Shown here: positions 24,718 through 33,589 of the stretch, piece by piece | How positions within the stretch are numbered: position 1 is the first letter of the stretch | Layout: each line of letters opens with the position of its first letter | Source of the DNA: Defluviitalea phaphyphila | Lineage (GTDB): Bacteria > Bacillota > Clostridia > Lachnospirales > Defluviitaleaceae | NCBI RefSeq assembly: GCF_001466305.1 | Contig: NZ_JWID01000016.1 | Span: 1 to 38,040 of the forward strand | DNA length: 38,040 nt | Direction: 5' to 3' | Position numbers and translations under genes: made by a program | The notes under the pieces: generated by a model | Told to the model about the DNA's origin: nothing | The model's input: only the letters and a program-made list of their open reading frames with translations | Databases searched by the model: none

Positions 24718-27700
24718 TTATTTTTTTCTTATAAACTGAAAAGCATTAAGTAAGTTTAATTCTCCATATCCCCAAGTTTTATTGGGATAAACTATGGGTT
24801 CTCTTCTATTTGCTCCTCTAATAAGATAAGTTCTTACTTTTCTTGTTGTAAGAGTTGGGTCATTTTCTTTTATTATTCCCCATTCTAAAAGAAGAGCTGC
24901 TGCCCCTGCTGTTATAGCTGCTGCAACACTAGTTCCTGTCATTTTCCCATATCTTCCTCCAGGAAGTGGCCCTTCTACATTTACTCCGGGAGCTACTAAA
25001 TCCGGCTTTATCTCATCATCTCTTGTTGATCCTCTGCCTGAAGCAGTATATAAACTATTGTCTATATAATCATAAGCTCCAACAGTAATTGTTCCTTCTC
25101 CTGTTCCTGGAACTGTCACAGTGGTTTCTGGAACTGCTCTTAAAAAAACAGTTTCCTTATCAATCCAGCCTTCCCTAGGAAGCCAAACATGATATCTTCC
25201 ATCTACAATAAAATCTCCATGTAATGTTATAATCCAATTTCCCTCCGTTGGATTTTCAAAACGAAGCTTTGTTAGTTGATCTCCTGTTCTTGCTTCAGGA
25301 TATATATAATCTACTTTTACCTTTGTTTTTTCTAATATAAAATTGATTTCTTCTTGTTCTCCAAACCTTGCAGGAATCCTTTCTATAAATTCTCCTGTAG
25401 GAGATATTATAGAAATTGACATCCTATCGGGGGCATTATTCCATATGGATAATATAAATCCTGTTTCTCTTTCTGCAACTCTAATTTCTATATCTTCTGT
25501 TTGACCATTAGCTAAGATTCCACTGGTATGATGAGCTTTATTAGCTTCATTTCCTGCACTTGTAATCATTACAACTCCTCTTCTTCCCCCCAACTCAGCC
25601 ATATAACTTTCTACAAAAGAAGTTCCATCATGTCCTCCTTCATTACTTCCAATTCCTAAACTAATAACAATTGGCTTTCCTAGTGCTTTTGCTTTTTCAA
25701 CCATATATTTTAATGCCGTAATTACATCCGTACTTTGGTAAACAGAAGTATCTTCTTCTCCTATTAAATTATAATCTCTAAGATATTTTTTTGCTGGTTT
25801 TAACTTTACAACTAAAAGCTCTGAATCAGGAGCTGCTCCTATAAATTCTTTATTTTCTCTATCATATCCTGCTGCTACTCCTGTTAAAAAGGTTCCATGC
25901 CCTACACTATCCACATGGGGAACTATCTCTCTTGGATTTTCACTTTTTAAAGCCTTATTTATATCCTCTTCTGTAAATTCTACTCCATATCCAAATCCTT
26001 CGGGTGAATTCCCTTCTAAAGTTTGATCCCATATACTTAAAATTCTTGTAGTATTATCTTCATACATAAATGCTGGATGGGTATAATCAATTCCTGAATC
26101 TATTACTCCAACTAATACTCCATTTCCCCTTAATTCTCCATAAGGATAATTATGAAATACTAATATATCTGATGCCTCTAAACTTTCTCTTCCATAATGT
26201 CCAAAAAGTAAGGGCGTTGAATACTGTACTACTTCTTCCGTATTTTTAAAAAATTCTTTTTCTATACCCTTAGGTATTTGCAAAATAGCATTATTTTCGT
26301 TAATAATAAATACATTGGCTGCTCCATTTCTTATAGCTGCTTTTTCTATATTCCCCTCATACTCAACTATATAATCAAAATATTCTTCTGATATAATTGC
26401 TTCTTTATTTAGCATAGTTTCATTTGCTTCTTGTCTTTTTAAGCTTTCTTCCATAGAATTTTCCCCCCTTAAATCATTAAAAACATTAGCTAAGCATAAA
26501 CTCCCATATCCCCAAGAAAATTGAGGATAATTTAAAAACGGTCGATTTCTTCTTGCTCCCTTTCTAAGGTAAGATTTTAATTTTTCTCCATATAAAAAAG
26601 GGGCATTTCCTTTTACTATTCCCCATTCCATAAGTAATGCCACTGCTCCTGTCACATGGGGAGCTGCCATACTAGTTCCACTTAAGGTTTCATATCCTCC
26701 CCCTATAAAAGGTGCTGTAATATTAACTCCTGGGGCTACTAAATCAGGTTTAATAAATCTATTTCTTCTTGTATATCCTCTTCCAGAAAAAGGAGCAATC
26801 TGATTCGTTGTTCCATTATATGCTCCTATACTAATCATTCGTTCTGCTGTTGCTGGGATTGTTATTGTATGCTCTAAAGTAGGTTCTAAAAAAACCGTAT
26901 CCCTTCCTATTTCTTCAGTAATAGGCATCCATATATCATATATGCCTTCAACTATATTTTCTCCATATAAAATAAGTTCCCATATCCCATTATCTATAAA
27001 TTGTTCATTAGAATTAAGTACAATAAATATTTCCTCATCTCCGTTTAAAGGAGAAGGGCTACCAAAATAAGATACTATCTCCGTATTTCCTAAATTATTT
27101 ATTTGTATTCCTTCTTTTGATGAAATTAATCCTGTACTTTCTCCACTAGGAGAAGTTATAGAAAATTTTATGGTATCTACAAAAGACTTCCATAAAGTTA
27201 AAGCTAATTCTCTTTTCCCCTTATCAACTATAAACTGTATACTTTTTTCTTCTCCTTCTTTTAATATTCCCCCTACATGATGTCCTGTATCTCCTTCATT
27301 TCCAGTTGCAACAATAATATTAGTCTTCCATCTATTAGCCATTTCATCCATATAGGTTTCTACTATGGAATTTCCATCATGAGATCCTTCATTAGTTCCA
27401 AAGCTAATATTAATTGCAATGGGTCTTTTTAACTCTTCTCCCTTTTCCACCACATATTTTACTGCCCTCATAAGCTCTGTTGTTCTTGGAAAAGAGTTTG
27501 TTCCCTTTCTTCCTAATTTTACAATGATATATTCTGCTTCTGGAGCAACCCCTATATATTTTCCTCTACTTCCTCTTCCATTCCCCCCTGCTATTCCTGC
27601 TACATGCGTTCCATGTCCTATTAAATCTCTATGAGGAACTTTTGCTATTCGTTCAACTAATGTTGGTAGTTTCAAAGCCTCATCTATATCTTCTTTAGTA

Positions 27701-28209
27701 AATTCTACTCCTTCTGCAAATCCTTCTGGAGGATTACCCTCTAAAGTTTGGTCCCATATATAAAGTATACGGCTACTTCCATCTTCCTTAATAAAATCAG
27801 GATGAGAATAATCTATTCCCGAATCTATAATTCCTAAAAGTACACCTTCTCCCTTTAAATTATAAGGAGGTCTATTAACACTTGTAATGCAAGATTCCCT
27901 TAAACTATTATCTAAAAATAATTCTAATCTTTTAGGTCTTTCAATATATTCTATCTGAGGATAGTTAATTAATTGTGTTATCTTATTTTCTTCTAAAGTT
28001 AAAATCCCATATCCTTGGGTTAATATTTCTACTTCTGCTCCTAATTCTTTTCCTATTATATTTAAATCTCCATTATATTTTACAATAACTTCCCATTTCT
28101 TAGTTTCGTCATTAAATCCTGCCTGAAGATTTTTTATTTTTTCTTTATCTTCTTCATCCATATTAATTATTAACTGTAATGCACTATCTATCTTTTTATC
28201 ATAAGCCAT
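24718..28209 (-). CDS. cspBA: CspB-CspA-type fused germination protease with two S8 subtilisin domains
   Basis: A 1163-residue protein of two Csp-type subtilisin units in tandem, the architecture of C. difficile CspBA. Unit 1: propeptide (1-about 100), then Asp129 (IIDSG), His199 (GHGTHVAG), oxyanion Asn304 (ATGNEG) and Ser513 (GTSMAAPH), with a jelly-roll insertion at about 310-460. Unit 2: propeptide-like segment (about 600-690), then Asp704 (VIDSG), His771 (GHGTFLTG), Asn887 (SAGNEAN) and Ser1094 (GTSVAAAI). CspB cleaves pro-SleC at germination; CspA of C. difficile is described as a pseudoprotease, yet here the second unit keeps all catalytic positions by alignment, with altered surroundings (no Pro after GTS). 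No signal peptide. The ATG follows AAGGAGGAAGG. sleC lies 5 kb away; no separate cspC was seen. Confidence 0.9.
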   Translation of the reverse strand: MAYDKKIDSALQLIINMDEEDKEKIKNLQAGFNDETKKWEVIVKYNGDLNIIGKELGAEVEILTQGYGILTLEENKITQLINYPQIEYIERPKRLELFLDNSLRESCITSVNRPPYNLKGEGVLLGIIDSGIDYSHPDFIKEDGSSRILYIWDQTLEGNPPEGFAEGVEFTKEDIDEALKLPTLVERIAKVPHRDLIGHGTHVAGIAGGNGRGSRGKYIGVAPEAEYIIVKLGRKGTNSFPRTTELMRAVKYVVEKGEELKRPIAINISFGTNEGSHDGNSIVETYMDEMANRWKTNIIVATGNEGDTGHHVGGILKEGEEKSIQFIVDKGKRELALTLWKSFVDTIKFSITSPSGESTGLISSKEGIQINNLGNTEIVSYFGSPSPLNGDEEIFIVLNSNEQFIDNGIWELILYGENIVEGIYDIWMPITEEIGRDTVFLEPTLEHTITIPATAERMISIGAYNGTTNQIAPFSGRGYTRRNRFIKPDLVAPGVNITAPFIGGGYETLSGTSMAAPHVTGAVALLMEWGIVKGNAPFLYGEKLKSYLRKGARRNRPFLNYPQFSWGYGSLCLANVFNDLRGENSMEESLKRQEANETMLNKEAIISEEYFDYIVEYEGNIEKAAIRNGAANVFIINENNAILQIPKGIEKEFFKNTEEVVQYSTPLLFGHYGRESLEASDILVFHNYPYGELRGNGVLVGVIDSGIDYTHPAFMYEDNTTRILSIWDQTLEGNSPEGFGYGVEFTEEDINKALKSENPREIVPHVDSVGHGTFLTGVAAGYDRENKEFIGAAPDSELLVVKLKPAKKYLRDYNLIGEEDTSVYQSTDVITALKYMVEKAKALGKPIVISLGIGSNEGGHDGTSFVESYMAELGGRRGVVMITSAGNEANKAHHTSGILANGQTEDIEIRVAERETGFILSIWNNAPDRMSISIISPTGEFIERIPARFGEQEEINFILEKTKVKVDYIYPEARTGDQLTKLRFENPTEGNWIITLHGDFIVDGRYHVWLPREGWIDKETVFLRAVPETTVTVPGTGEGTITVGAYDYIDNSLYTASGRGSTRDDEIKPDLVAPGVNVEGPLPGGRYGKMTGTSVAAAITAGAAALLLEWGIIKENDPTLTTRKVRTYLIRGANRREPIVYPNKTWGYGELNLLNAFQFIRKK

Positions 28210-28250
28210 AACCTTCCTCCTTTATAAAAATGTCATGCTTATGGTTTTTT

Positions 28251-28290
28251 CTTAAAAATAAAATAGAGAAATATGTATAACATATTTCTC
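28251..28290 (-). terminator. Terminator after the alpha/beta hydrolase gene
   Basis: A perfect 10-bp stem GAGAAATATG / CATATTTCTC with a five-base loop lies at 28266-28290, 20 bases past the hydrolase stop. On the minus strand a T-rich stretch follows (TATTTTATTTTT). It isolates the csp gene from the genes upstream, so csp should have its own promoter in 28210-28265; I could not identify it. Confidence 0.75.
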
Positions 28291-28309
28291 TTATATATCT
28301 ATGCAATAT

Positions 28310-29149
28310 TTAATTAATTCTTTCTTCTAACCAATCTAATATATCTGACATAATTTCTTCTCTTTCTGGCTCATGAATTAATTCATGATAGCAATTTTCA
28401 TATAATTTTAAAGTTTTATCTTCTGATTTTATTTTATTGTATATTTCCGAAGTTCTATGATAAGGAATTATTCTATCCGCCTTTCCATGAAGAAAAAGAC
28501 ATGGAATATCATAATTTTCTGCATTATCTTGTACCCAAGACATACCTTTATATAAGAACTCACTTAATAAACTAACAGTTGAATATCTAAGATCAAAAGG
28601 ATTTTTCTTAAATTCTGATACATATTTTATGTTCCTAGACACCCTTTTTCCCTTAATTATATTATATATTTTGGCTTTTGGAATAGTTTTCCCTAAAATT
28701 TCATAAAGTTTTGTTGGCACTCTATATAATCCCCAAGGGGCTCCTAGAGCTGGGCCTGAAAAGATTTGTCCTTTAATATTATCTTTTTTATAAATAAGAG
28801 CATAGGCAAAACTAATAAGACCTCCCATACTATGTCCAAAGGTAAAAATAGGGGTATTAGGATGTTCTTTTTTTATTATAGAAACTAATTCATGAAAATC
28901 TGATGTAAATTCAAAAAAAGAATCTATATGCCCCCTTACTCCTTCTGATCGTCCATGACTTCTATGGTCTATCCCATATACTCCATATTTATTTTTAATT
29001 AAAAAGTTAGCAAGTTCTGTATAATGTCCTGAATGTTCTCCATATCCATGACTAATCAAAATAATTGCTTTAGGGTCAAAGGGTACATCTTTTATATAAA
29101 AAATACGAAGATTATCAGAATTTATAAAATATTTATAAAGTAAATTCAT
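28310..29149 (-). CDS. Alpha/beta hydrolase, monoacylglycerol lipase/lysophospholipase-like
   Basis: A 279-residue serine hydrolase. It has the oxyanion-loop motif SHGYGEHSGHY (33-43), DHRSHGRSEG (61-70), the nucleophile elbow GHSMGG with Ser107, Asp225 in HGKADRIIP and His255 in CYHELIHEP. The set is typical of monoacylglycerol lipase and lysophospholipase L2 relatives. No signal peptide, so it probably acts on cytoplasmic or membrane lipids. It starts 10 bases after the exonuclease stop with an AGGAG ribosome site, so the two genes form one transcript. Natural substrate unknown. Confidence 0.9.
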   Translation of the reverse strand: MNLLYKYFINSDNLRIFYIKDVPFDPKAIILISHGYGEHSGHYTELANFLIKNKYGVYGIDHRSHGRSEGVRGHIDSFFEFTSDFHELVSIIKKEHPNTPIFTFGHSMGGLISFAYALIYKKDNIKGQIFSGPALGAPWGLYRVPTKLYEILGKTIPKAKIYNIIKGKRVSRNIKYVSEFKKNPFDLRYSTVSLLSEFLYKGMSWVQDNAENYDIPCLFLHGKADRIIPYHRTSEIYNKIKSEDKTLKLYENCYHELIHEPEREEIMSDILDWLEERIN

Positions 29150-29159
29150 AAATACACTC

Positions 29160-29885
29160 CTATATATATTTACTTTTTCTTTCAGTCAATATTCTATCTA
29201 TTAATCTACTAGCTTCTGATTTAGTCAATGTATCTATGTCCTTATCTAGTTCTATTTTATACATTCTAATAAGACTTAAAAGATATTTCTTTTGTTTTTG
29301 AGTAATCATTTCTTGTTTTGGTGGTTTCCATGCCATATTTTTAGCTTTAAAAGCCGACTGATCTAGATCATAAAAATCTCTTTTTAAATATTTAAAAAGT
29401 TTATAAGTTGCTTCTGCATCATGAATTGCTCTATGAGCATTTTTTAAATCTATACCATAATGCTGACAAAGAGCTCCTAAACTTCTGCTGGGAAGATTTG
29501 ATAAAAATTTTTTTGCTATAGATAAAGTATCAAAAGCCTTTTTATTAAAAGAATACCCCAGTTTAACACATTTAGCTTTTATAAATCGATAATCAAAGGA
29601 AATATTATGTCCTAAAATATAATCTGTATCACAAAAAGATAAAAACTCTGGAAGCACTTTCTCAATACTAGGATATTCTTGCACCATATCATTAGTTATC
29701 CCTGTTATTTCTGTAATGAAATTTGGTATGGGTACATTAGGATTAACCATTTGATGATATTTTGAACTAATCTTTCCATCTTTTATTTTTATAGCTCCAA
29801 TTTCTATAATATGATCTGATACTGGATTACATCCTGTAGTTTCTAAATCAAAAACAACTAAATTTTTTATATTATTCTCCTTCAT
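29160..29885 (-). CDS. DnaQ-like 3'-5' exonuclease (DEDDh)
   Basis: A 241-residue exonuclease of the DEDDh superfamily. The two-metal site residues are Asp13 and Glu15 (FDLETTG), Asp97 (HNISFDYRF), His150 and Asp155 (HRAIHDAEA). The fold fills residues 5-170, and the remaining 70 residues (KQEMITQKQKKYLLSLIRMY onward) form a helical tail with a SAP-like look seen in related Clostridial proteins. It could be a polymerase III epsilon-like proofreader or a repair/RNA-trimming nuclease; the sequence does not decide. AAAGG is the ribosome site. It is upstream of and probably cotranscribed with the hydrolase gene. Confidence 0.92.
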   Translation of the reverse strand: MKENNIKNLVVFDLETTGCNPVSDHIIEIGAIKIKDGKISSKYHQMVNPNVPIPNFITEITGITNDMVQEYPSIEKVLPEFLSFCDTDYILGHNISFDYRFIKAKCVKLGYSFNKKAFDTLSIAKKFLSNLPSRSLGALCQHYGIDLKNAHRAIHDAEATYKLFKYLKRDFYDLDQSAFKAKNMAWKPPKQEMITQKQKKYLLSLIRMYKIELDKDIDTLTKSEASRLIDRILTERKSKYI

Positions 29886-29934
29886 AATAATACCTTTCTA
29901 AAATTTATTATATGTATTTATATATTTATTTTAT

Positions 29935-29972
29935 CAAAAAAATAAATAATGGGAAACTAACTTCCCATTATT
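29935..29972 (-). terminator. Terminator downstream of the citrate synthase gene
   Basis: A perfect 11-bp stem AATAATGGGAA / TTCCCATTATT with a six-base loop lies at 29945-29972, followed by TATTTTTTT on the minus strand. It is the first terminator met by transcripts leaving the citrate synthase gene, 208 bases past the stop. The stretch 29973-30180 between them holds no plausible gene. Confidence 0.75.
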
Positions 29973-30180
29973 TCTATTGATATATCAATTTAAATTTATC
30001 ATAATCTGATAAAATCTAAAAAATATGTAATACTATCATAAAGATATGATATCTATTTAAAGTTATTATTTAAAACATTTATTATATTCTTAAATCTCAT
30101 AATTATATTTATTTCTTTTAATAAAAGATTTATTACTTAATTTTTTATAATTTTTAACATGATAAATTTAATTTTTTATT

Positions 30181-31551
30181 TTATCTTTCATTTATAGGTA
30201 TATACGGTTTTCTCTTAGCTACACTTTTAAAAGCCGGACGAACAATCTTTCCTGAATTCACTAATTCTTCAATTCTATGAGCACTCCATCCAGCTACTCT
30301 AGCAATTGCAAAAAGAGGAGTATATAATTCTTCTGGAATACCTAGCATATCGTATACTAGTCCAGAATAAAAATCTACATTAGCACAAACTCCTTTATAC
30401 ATTTTACGTTCTTTAGCAATAATTTCTGGTGCTAATTTTTCTACTGTTTCATATAAATTAAATTCTTCTTCATATCCTTTTTGTTTTGCTAATTTCTTCG
30501 CATATCCTTTTAAAATTTCAGCTCTAGGATCAGAAATAGAATATACCGCATGCCCTATACCATAAATAAGACCTGACCTATCAAAAGCTTCTTTTTTCAC
30601 TATTTTTTCAAGATAACTTTTAACTTCATCTTCATTATTCCAATTTTTAACATTTTCTTTTATATCTTGAAACATATGCCTTACTTTAATATTAGCTCCT
30701 CCATGTTTTGGTCCTTTTAAAGAAGCTATAGCCGCTGCAATAGTTGAATATGTATCAGTCCCTGTTGAAGTTACTACATGGGTAGTAAAAGAAGAATTAT
30801 TTCCTCCTCCATGTTCTGCATGAAGAACTAAGGATAAATCAAGTAAAGTAGCTTCTAATCTAGTGTATTTAGAATCTGGACGAAGCATATGAAGAATATT
30901 TTCTGCAATACTTAACTCTGGCTTAGGACTATGTATTACTAAACTTTGATTAAGATATCTATGTACATATGATTGATATCCATATACAGCTATTAAAGGA
31001 AGTCTTGCAATTAATTCCATACTTTGTCTTAAAACATTTTCTATGGATATATCATCTGGATTTTCATCACAACTATATAAACTAATGGTGCCTCTAGCCA
31101 AAGTATTCATAATATCTTTACTAGGAATATGTAAAATTACTTTTTGAATAAAATCTTCTTTTAATTTTTGAGCATTGGCTATGAATTTCTTAAATTCTTC
31201 AAGTTCATCCTCATTGGGTAAAGTCCCACAAAGAAGTAAGTATGCAACTTCTTCAAATCCATACCTTTCTTCTTTTAAAAATCCTTTTGTTATATCATGA
31301 ATATCAATTCCTCTGTAAATTAAACGTCCTGGAACAGGTACTACTTCATTTTCATCAATAATATATGCATGCACTTCTCCTATTTCTGTTAATCCTGCAA
31401 GTACTCCTTTTCCATTAATATCTCTAAGTCCTCTTTTTACTTCATATTTTACATACAGTTCAGGATTAATATAATTTTGTTCCTTTGCTTTCGAACTCAG
31501 TTTTTTGATAAACGCATTTTTTTCTTCTGACGAAAAATTAATATCTACCAT
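30181..31551 (-). CDS. Citrate synthase (si-type)
   Basis: Condenses acetyl-CoA and oxaloacetate to citrate, feeding glutamate synthesis in anaerobes without a full citric acid cycle. The 456 residues carry the family core: RLPLIAVY, LHAEHGGGNNSSFT (243-256), catalytic His283 in GPKHGGAN, His334 in IGHAVYSI, and Asp393 in NVDFYSG. An N-terminal extension of about 35 residues and the overall length match the Clostridial branch annotated as citrate/2-methylcitrate synthase, so methylcitrate synthase is a minor alternative. This is the standard citrate synthase fold, not the Re-type that some Clostridia use. The ATG has an AAGGAGG ribosome site. The gene is not in an operon with aconitase or isocitrate dehydrogenase here. 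Confidence 0.93.
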   Translation of the reverse strand: MVDINFSSEEKNAFIKKLSSKAKEQNYINPELYVKYEVKRGLRDINGKGVLAGLTEIGEVHAYIIDENEVVPVPGRLIYRGIDIHDITKGFLKEERYGFEEVAYLLLCGTLPNEDELEEFKKFIANAQKLKEDFIQKVILHIPSKDIMNTLARGTISLYSCDENPDDISIENVLRQSMELIARLPLIAVYGYQSYVHRYLNQSLVIHSPKPELSIAENILHMLRPDSKYTRLEATLLDLSLVLHAEHGGGNNSSFTTHVVTSTGTDTYSTIAAAIASLKGPKHGGANIKVRHMFQDIKENVKNWNNEDEVKSYLEKIVKKEAFDRSGLIYGIGHAVYSISDPRAEILKGYAKKLAKQKGYEEEFNLYETVEKLAPEIIAKERKMYKGVCANVDFYSGLVYDMLGIPEELYTPLFAIARVAGWSAHRIEELVNSGKIVRPAFKSVAKRKPYIPINER

Positions 31552-31641
31552 TTATACGCCTCCTTTATATTTAAAATTTGTAATATTATTTTTTAAATTA
31601 TAAAATTTGGTTATAAAATGATAAATATAATTAGTAAATTT

Positions 31642-32817
31642 TTATAGCATTAGACGATATATATTAATAACATCTTTTTCATCTAATTTTACAAAGCCAC
31701 CAATAGTTCCATTTCTTGTTCCACTATAACATGCTTTATGTGCCATTTTAGGGATATCTTCCTCTTTAGCTCCTAATTCTTTAAAATTAGAAGGCATTCC
31801 TATGGATTTAAAAAATCTTTTTAGAGCTTCTATCCCTTCCCTAGCTGTATTTTCAGGGTTTGCAAAATCCATTTGACATCCCCAAACCCTTACTGCTAAT
31901 TGTGCAAATCTATTTATATCATGTTTCATATTGTAAGTCATCCATGCTGGAAATACCACTGCAAGCCCTGCACCATGAGCACAGTCATACAAAGCTGATA
32001 ATTCATGTTCTATATTATGACTAGCCCAATCTTGTACTCTTCCAACTCCACATAAATTATTATGAGCAAGCATTCCAGCCCACATAATGTTTGCCCGTGC
32101 TTCATAATTATTAGGGTCTTTCATTACACGGGGAGCTTCATGAATCATTGTAAGAAGTAATCCTTCTATCAGTCTATCAGTCACTTCAACATCCTTAGTT
32201 GTAGTAAAATAGCGTTCAAGTAAATGTGCCATTATATCTACTATTCCACAAGCTGTTTGATATGGAGGAACAGTTTGAGATAAAACTGGATTTAAAATTG
32301 AAAAAACAGGTCTTAAAACTTCTGCTTTAGTTCCTCTTTTATACATACCATTTTCATTTGTTATAACAGAATTAGGTGACCCTTCACTTCCAGCAGCTGC
32401 AATAGTTAAAACCGTTCCAACAGGTAAAGCTTTTTCAATAGGTTTTCCTTCATAAAAATCCCAAAAATCTCCTTCATACAAAGTTCCTGCTGCTATTGCT
32501 TTAGCTGAATCAATAACACTTCCTCCTCCAACGGCAAGAATAAAATCAACTTTTTCCTTTTTACATAAATCAATTCCTTCATAAACTAATCCACTTCTAG
32601 GATTTGGTTTTACTCCTCCAAGTTCTATGTACTCTATTTCTTCTTCATCTAAAGAAACTTTTATCCTATCAAGAAGACCAGAACGTATTACAGAACCTCC
32701 ACCATAATGAATTAAAACTTTATTTCCACCAAAACGTTTAACATATTTTCCCGTATCTTTTTCAGTATTTTTACCAAAAATAAAATAAGTAGGACTATAA
32801 AAAGTAAAATTATCCAT
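31642..32817 (-). CDS. Iron-containing alcohol dehydrogenase (butanol dehydrogenase/YqhD-like)
   Basis: A 391-residue NAD(P)H-dependent dehydrogenase that reduces aldehydes to alcohols. The nucleotide loop GGGSVIDSAKA (97-107) and the metal ligands Asp194, His198 (IVDIMAH), His267 (WASHNIEH) and His281 (CAHGAG) are all present. Length and motifs fit the BdhA/YqhD branch, where NADPH is often preferred. I chose the ATG at 32817 because GAGGAAG lies just upstream; a 25-residue in-frame extension to 32892 has no ribosome site. It is read toward citrate synthase, but the 90-base gap and the separate ribosome site suggest independent units. The physiological aldehyde is unknown. Confidence 0.92.
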   Translation of the reverse strand: MDNFTFYSPTYFIFGKNTEKDTGKYVKRFGGNKVLIHYGGGSVIRSGLLDRIKVSLDEEEIEYIELGGVKPNPRSGLVYEGIDLCKKEKVDFILAVGGGSVIDSAKAIAAGTLYEGDFWDFYEGKPIEKALPVGTVLTIAAAGSEGSPNSVITNENGMYKRGTKAEVLRPVFSILNPVLSQTVPPYQTACGIVDIMAHLLERYFTTTKDVEVTDRLIEGLLLTMIHEAPRVMKDPNNYEARANIMWAGMLAHNNLCGVGRVQDWASHNIEHELSALYDCAHGAGLAVVFPAWMTYNMKHDINRFAQLAVRVWGCQMDFANPENTAREGIEALKRFFKSIGMPSNFKELGAKEEDIPKMAHKACYSGTRNGTIGGFVKLDEKDVINIYRLML

Positions 32818-32905
32818 TAATACTTCCTCCCCTCTAAGATTATCATAATAACTATATAACTTAATTATATAAAATAAAATCATGTATTTCAATGAGAAAA
32901 CTATA

Positions 32906-33589
32906 TTATAAAATAGAACCTATATCTATTAAATTTGTTGAAGTATCATATATTATTTCTAAATCTCGTTGTTGGATAAATCTTTTCATTTTTTCATAGT
33001 CAGGATGTCTAGTAATATCCCCAGAAAAATATATTTTATTTTTTATTCTTCCACCACATCCTCCTATAAATCCATATTTTTGACCAGGTAATAAGATAAA
33101 TCCTGGCTTAATTAGACATACATCTATTTTATACTTAAAAACAGTTTTAGCTATCCCTACATCAGAAGTAATAATACTATTATCATCTATAGGAAGAGCT
33201 GAACATCTAGTATATCCTTGTTTTACATGTATAAGTTTTTTATTTAATTTTTTCATATCTTCTAAAATAATAGGAGAAGTATATTTTAAATTATGAATAA
33301 AATATTTCCCTAAATTTACAGCATTAAATGCTACTGTATTAGGATAATTATATCCTAATTGATTTTCTAAAACTTCTATTTGTAATGTATTATCCTCTAA
33401 TTCATACTTAATACATTCATATTGTTCCTTTGCAATATAAATTTTTTTATCTCCTTTAAAAAGAAATATATCAGGATGATGATTTATACTTTCATAAACA
33501 ACATTAATAGGTCTTATTTCTATAATTTTTCCTACTTTATTTAATGTATTTTTTATATTATCTGAAGCATTTTGGGATATGAATATCAT
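32906..33589 (-). CDS. Probable GME-fold (DUF6873-like) protein
   Basis: A 227-residue soluble protein that I assign tentatively to the DUF6873 group, which is related to the guanidino-group-modifying enzyme (GME) fold. Conserved-looking blocks are NHHPDIFLF (His37-His38, Asp40), QGYTRCS (Arg128, Cys129), and GFIGGCGGRI with Cys178 after a Gly pair, plus FSGDITRHPD. A Cys in this last block would fit a nucleophile as in GME hydrolases, but no activity is known to me. Its start lies 32 bases inside the radical SAM gene; a GTGGAGG site 11 bases upstream of the ATG supports this start and translational coupling. Function not established. Confidence 0.65.
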   Translation of the reverse strand: MIFISQNASDNIKNTLNKVGKIIEIRPINVVYESINHHPDIFLFKGDKKIYIAKEQYECIKYELEDNTLQIEVLENQLGYNYPNTVAFNAVNLGKYFIHNLKYTSPIILEDMKKLNKKLIHVKQGYTRCSALPIDDNSIITSDVGIAKTVFKYKIDVCLIKPGFILLPGQKYGFIGGCGGRIKNKIYFSGDITRHPDYEKMKRFIQQRDLEIIYDTSTNLIDIGSIL

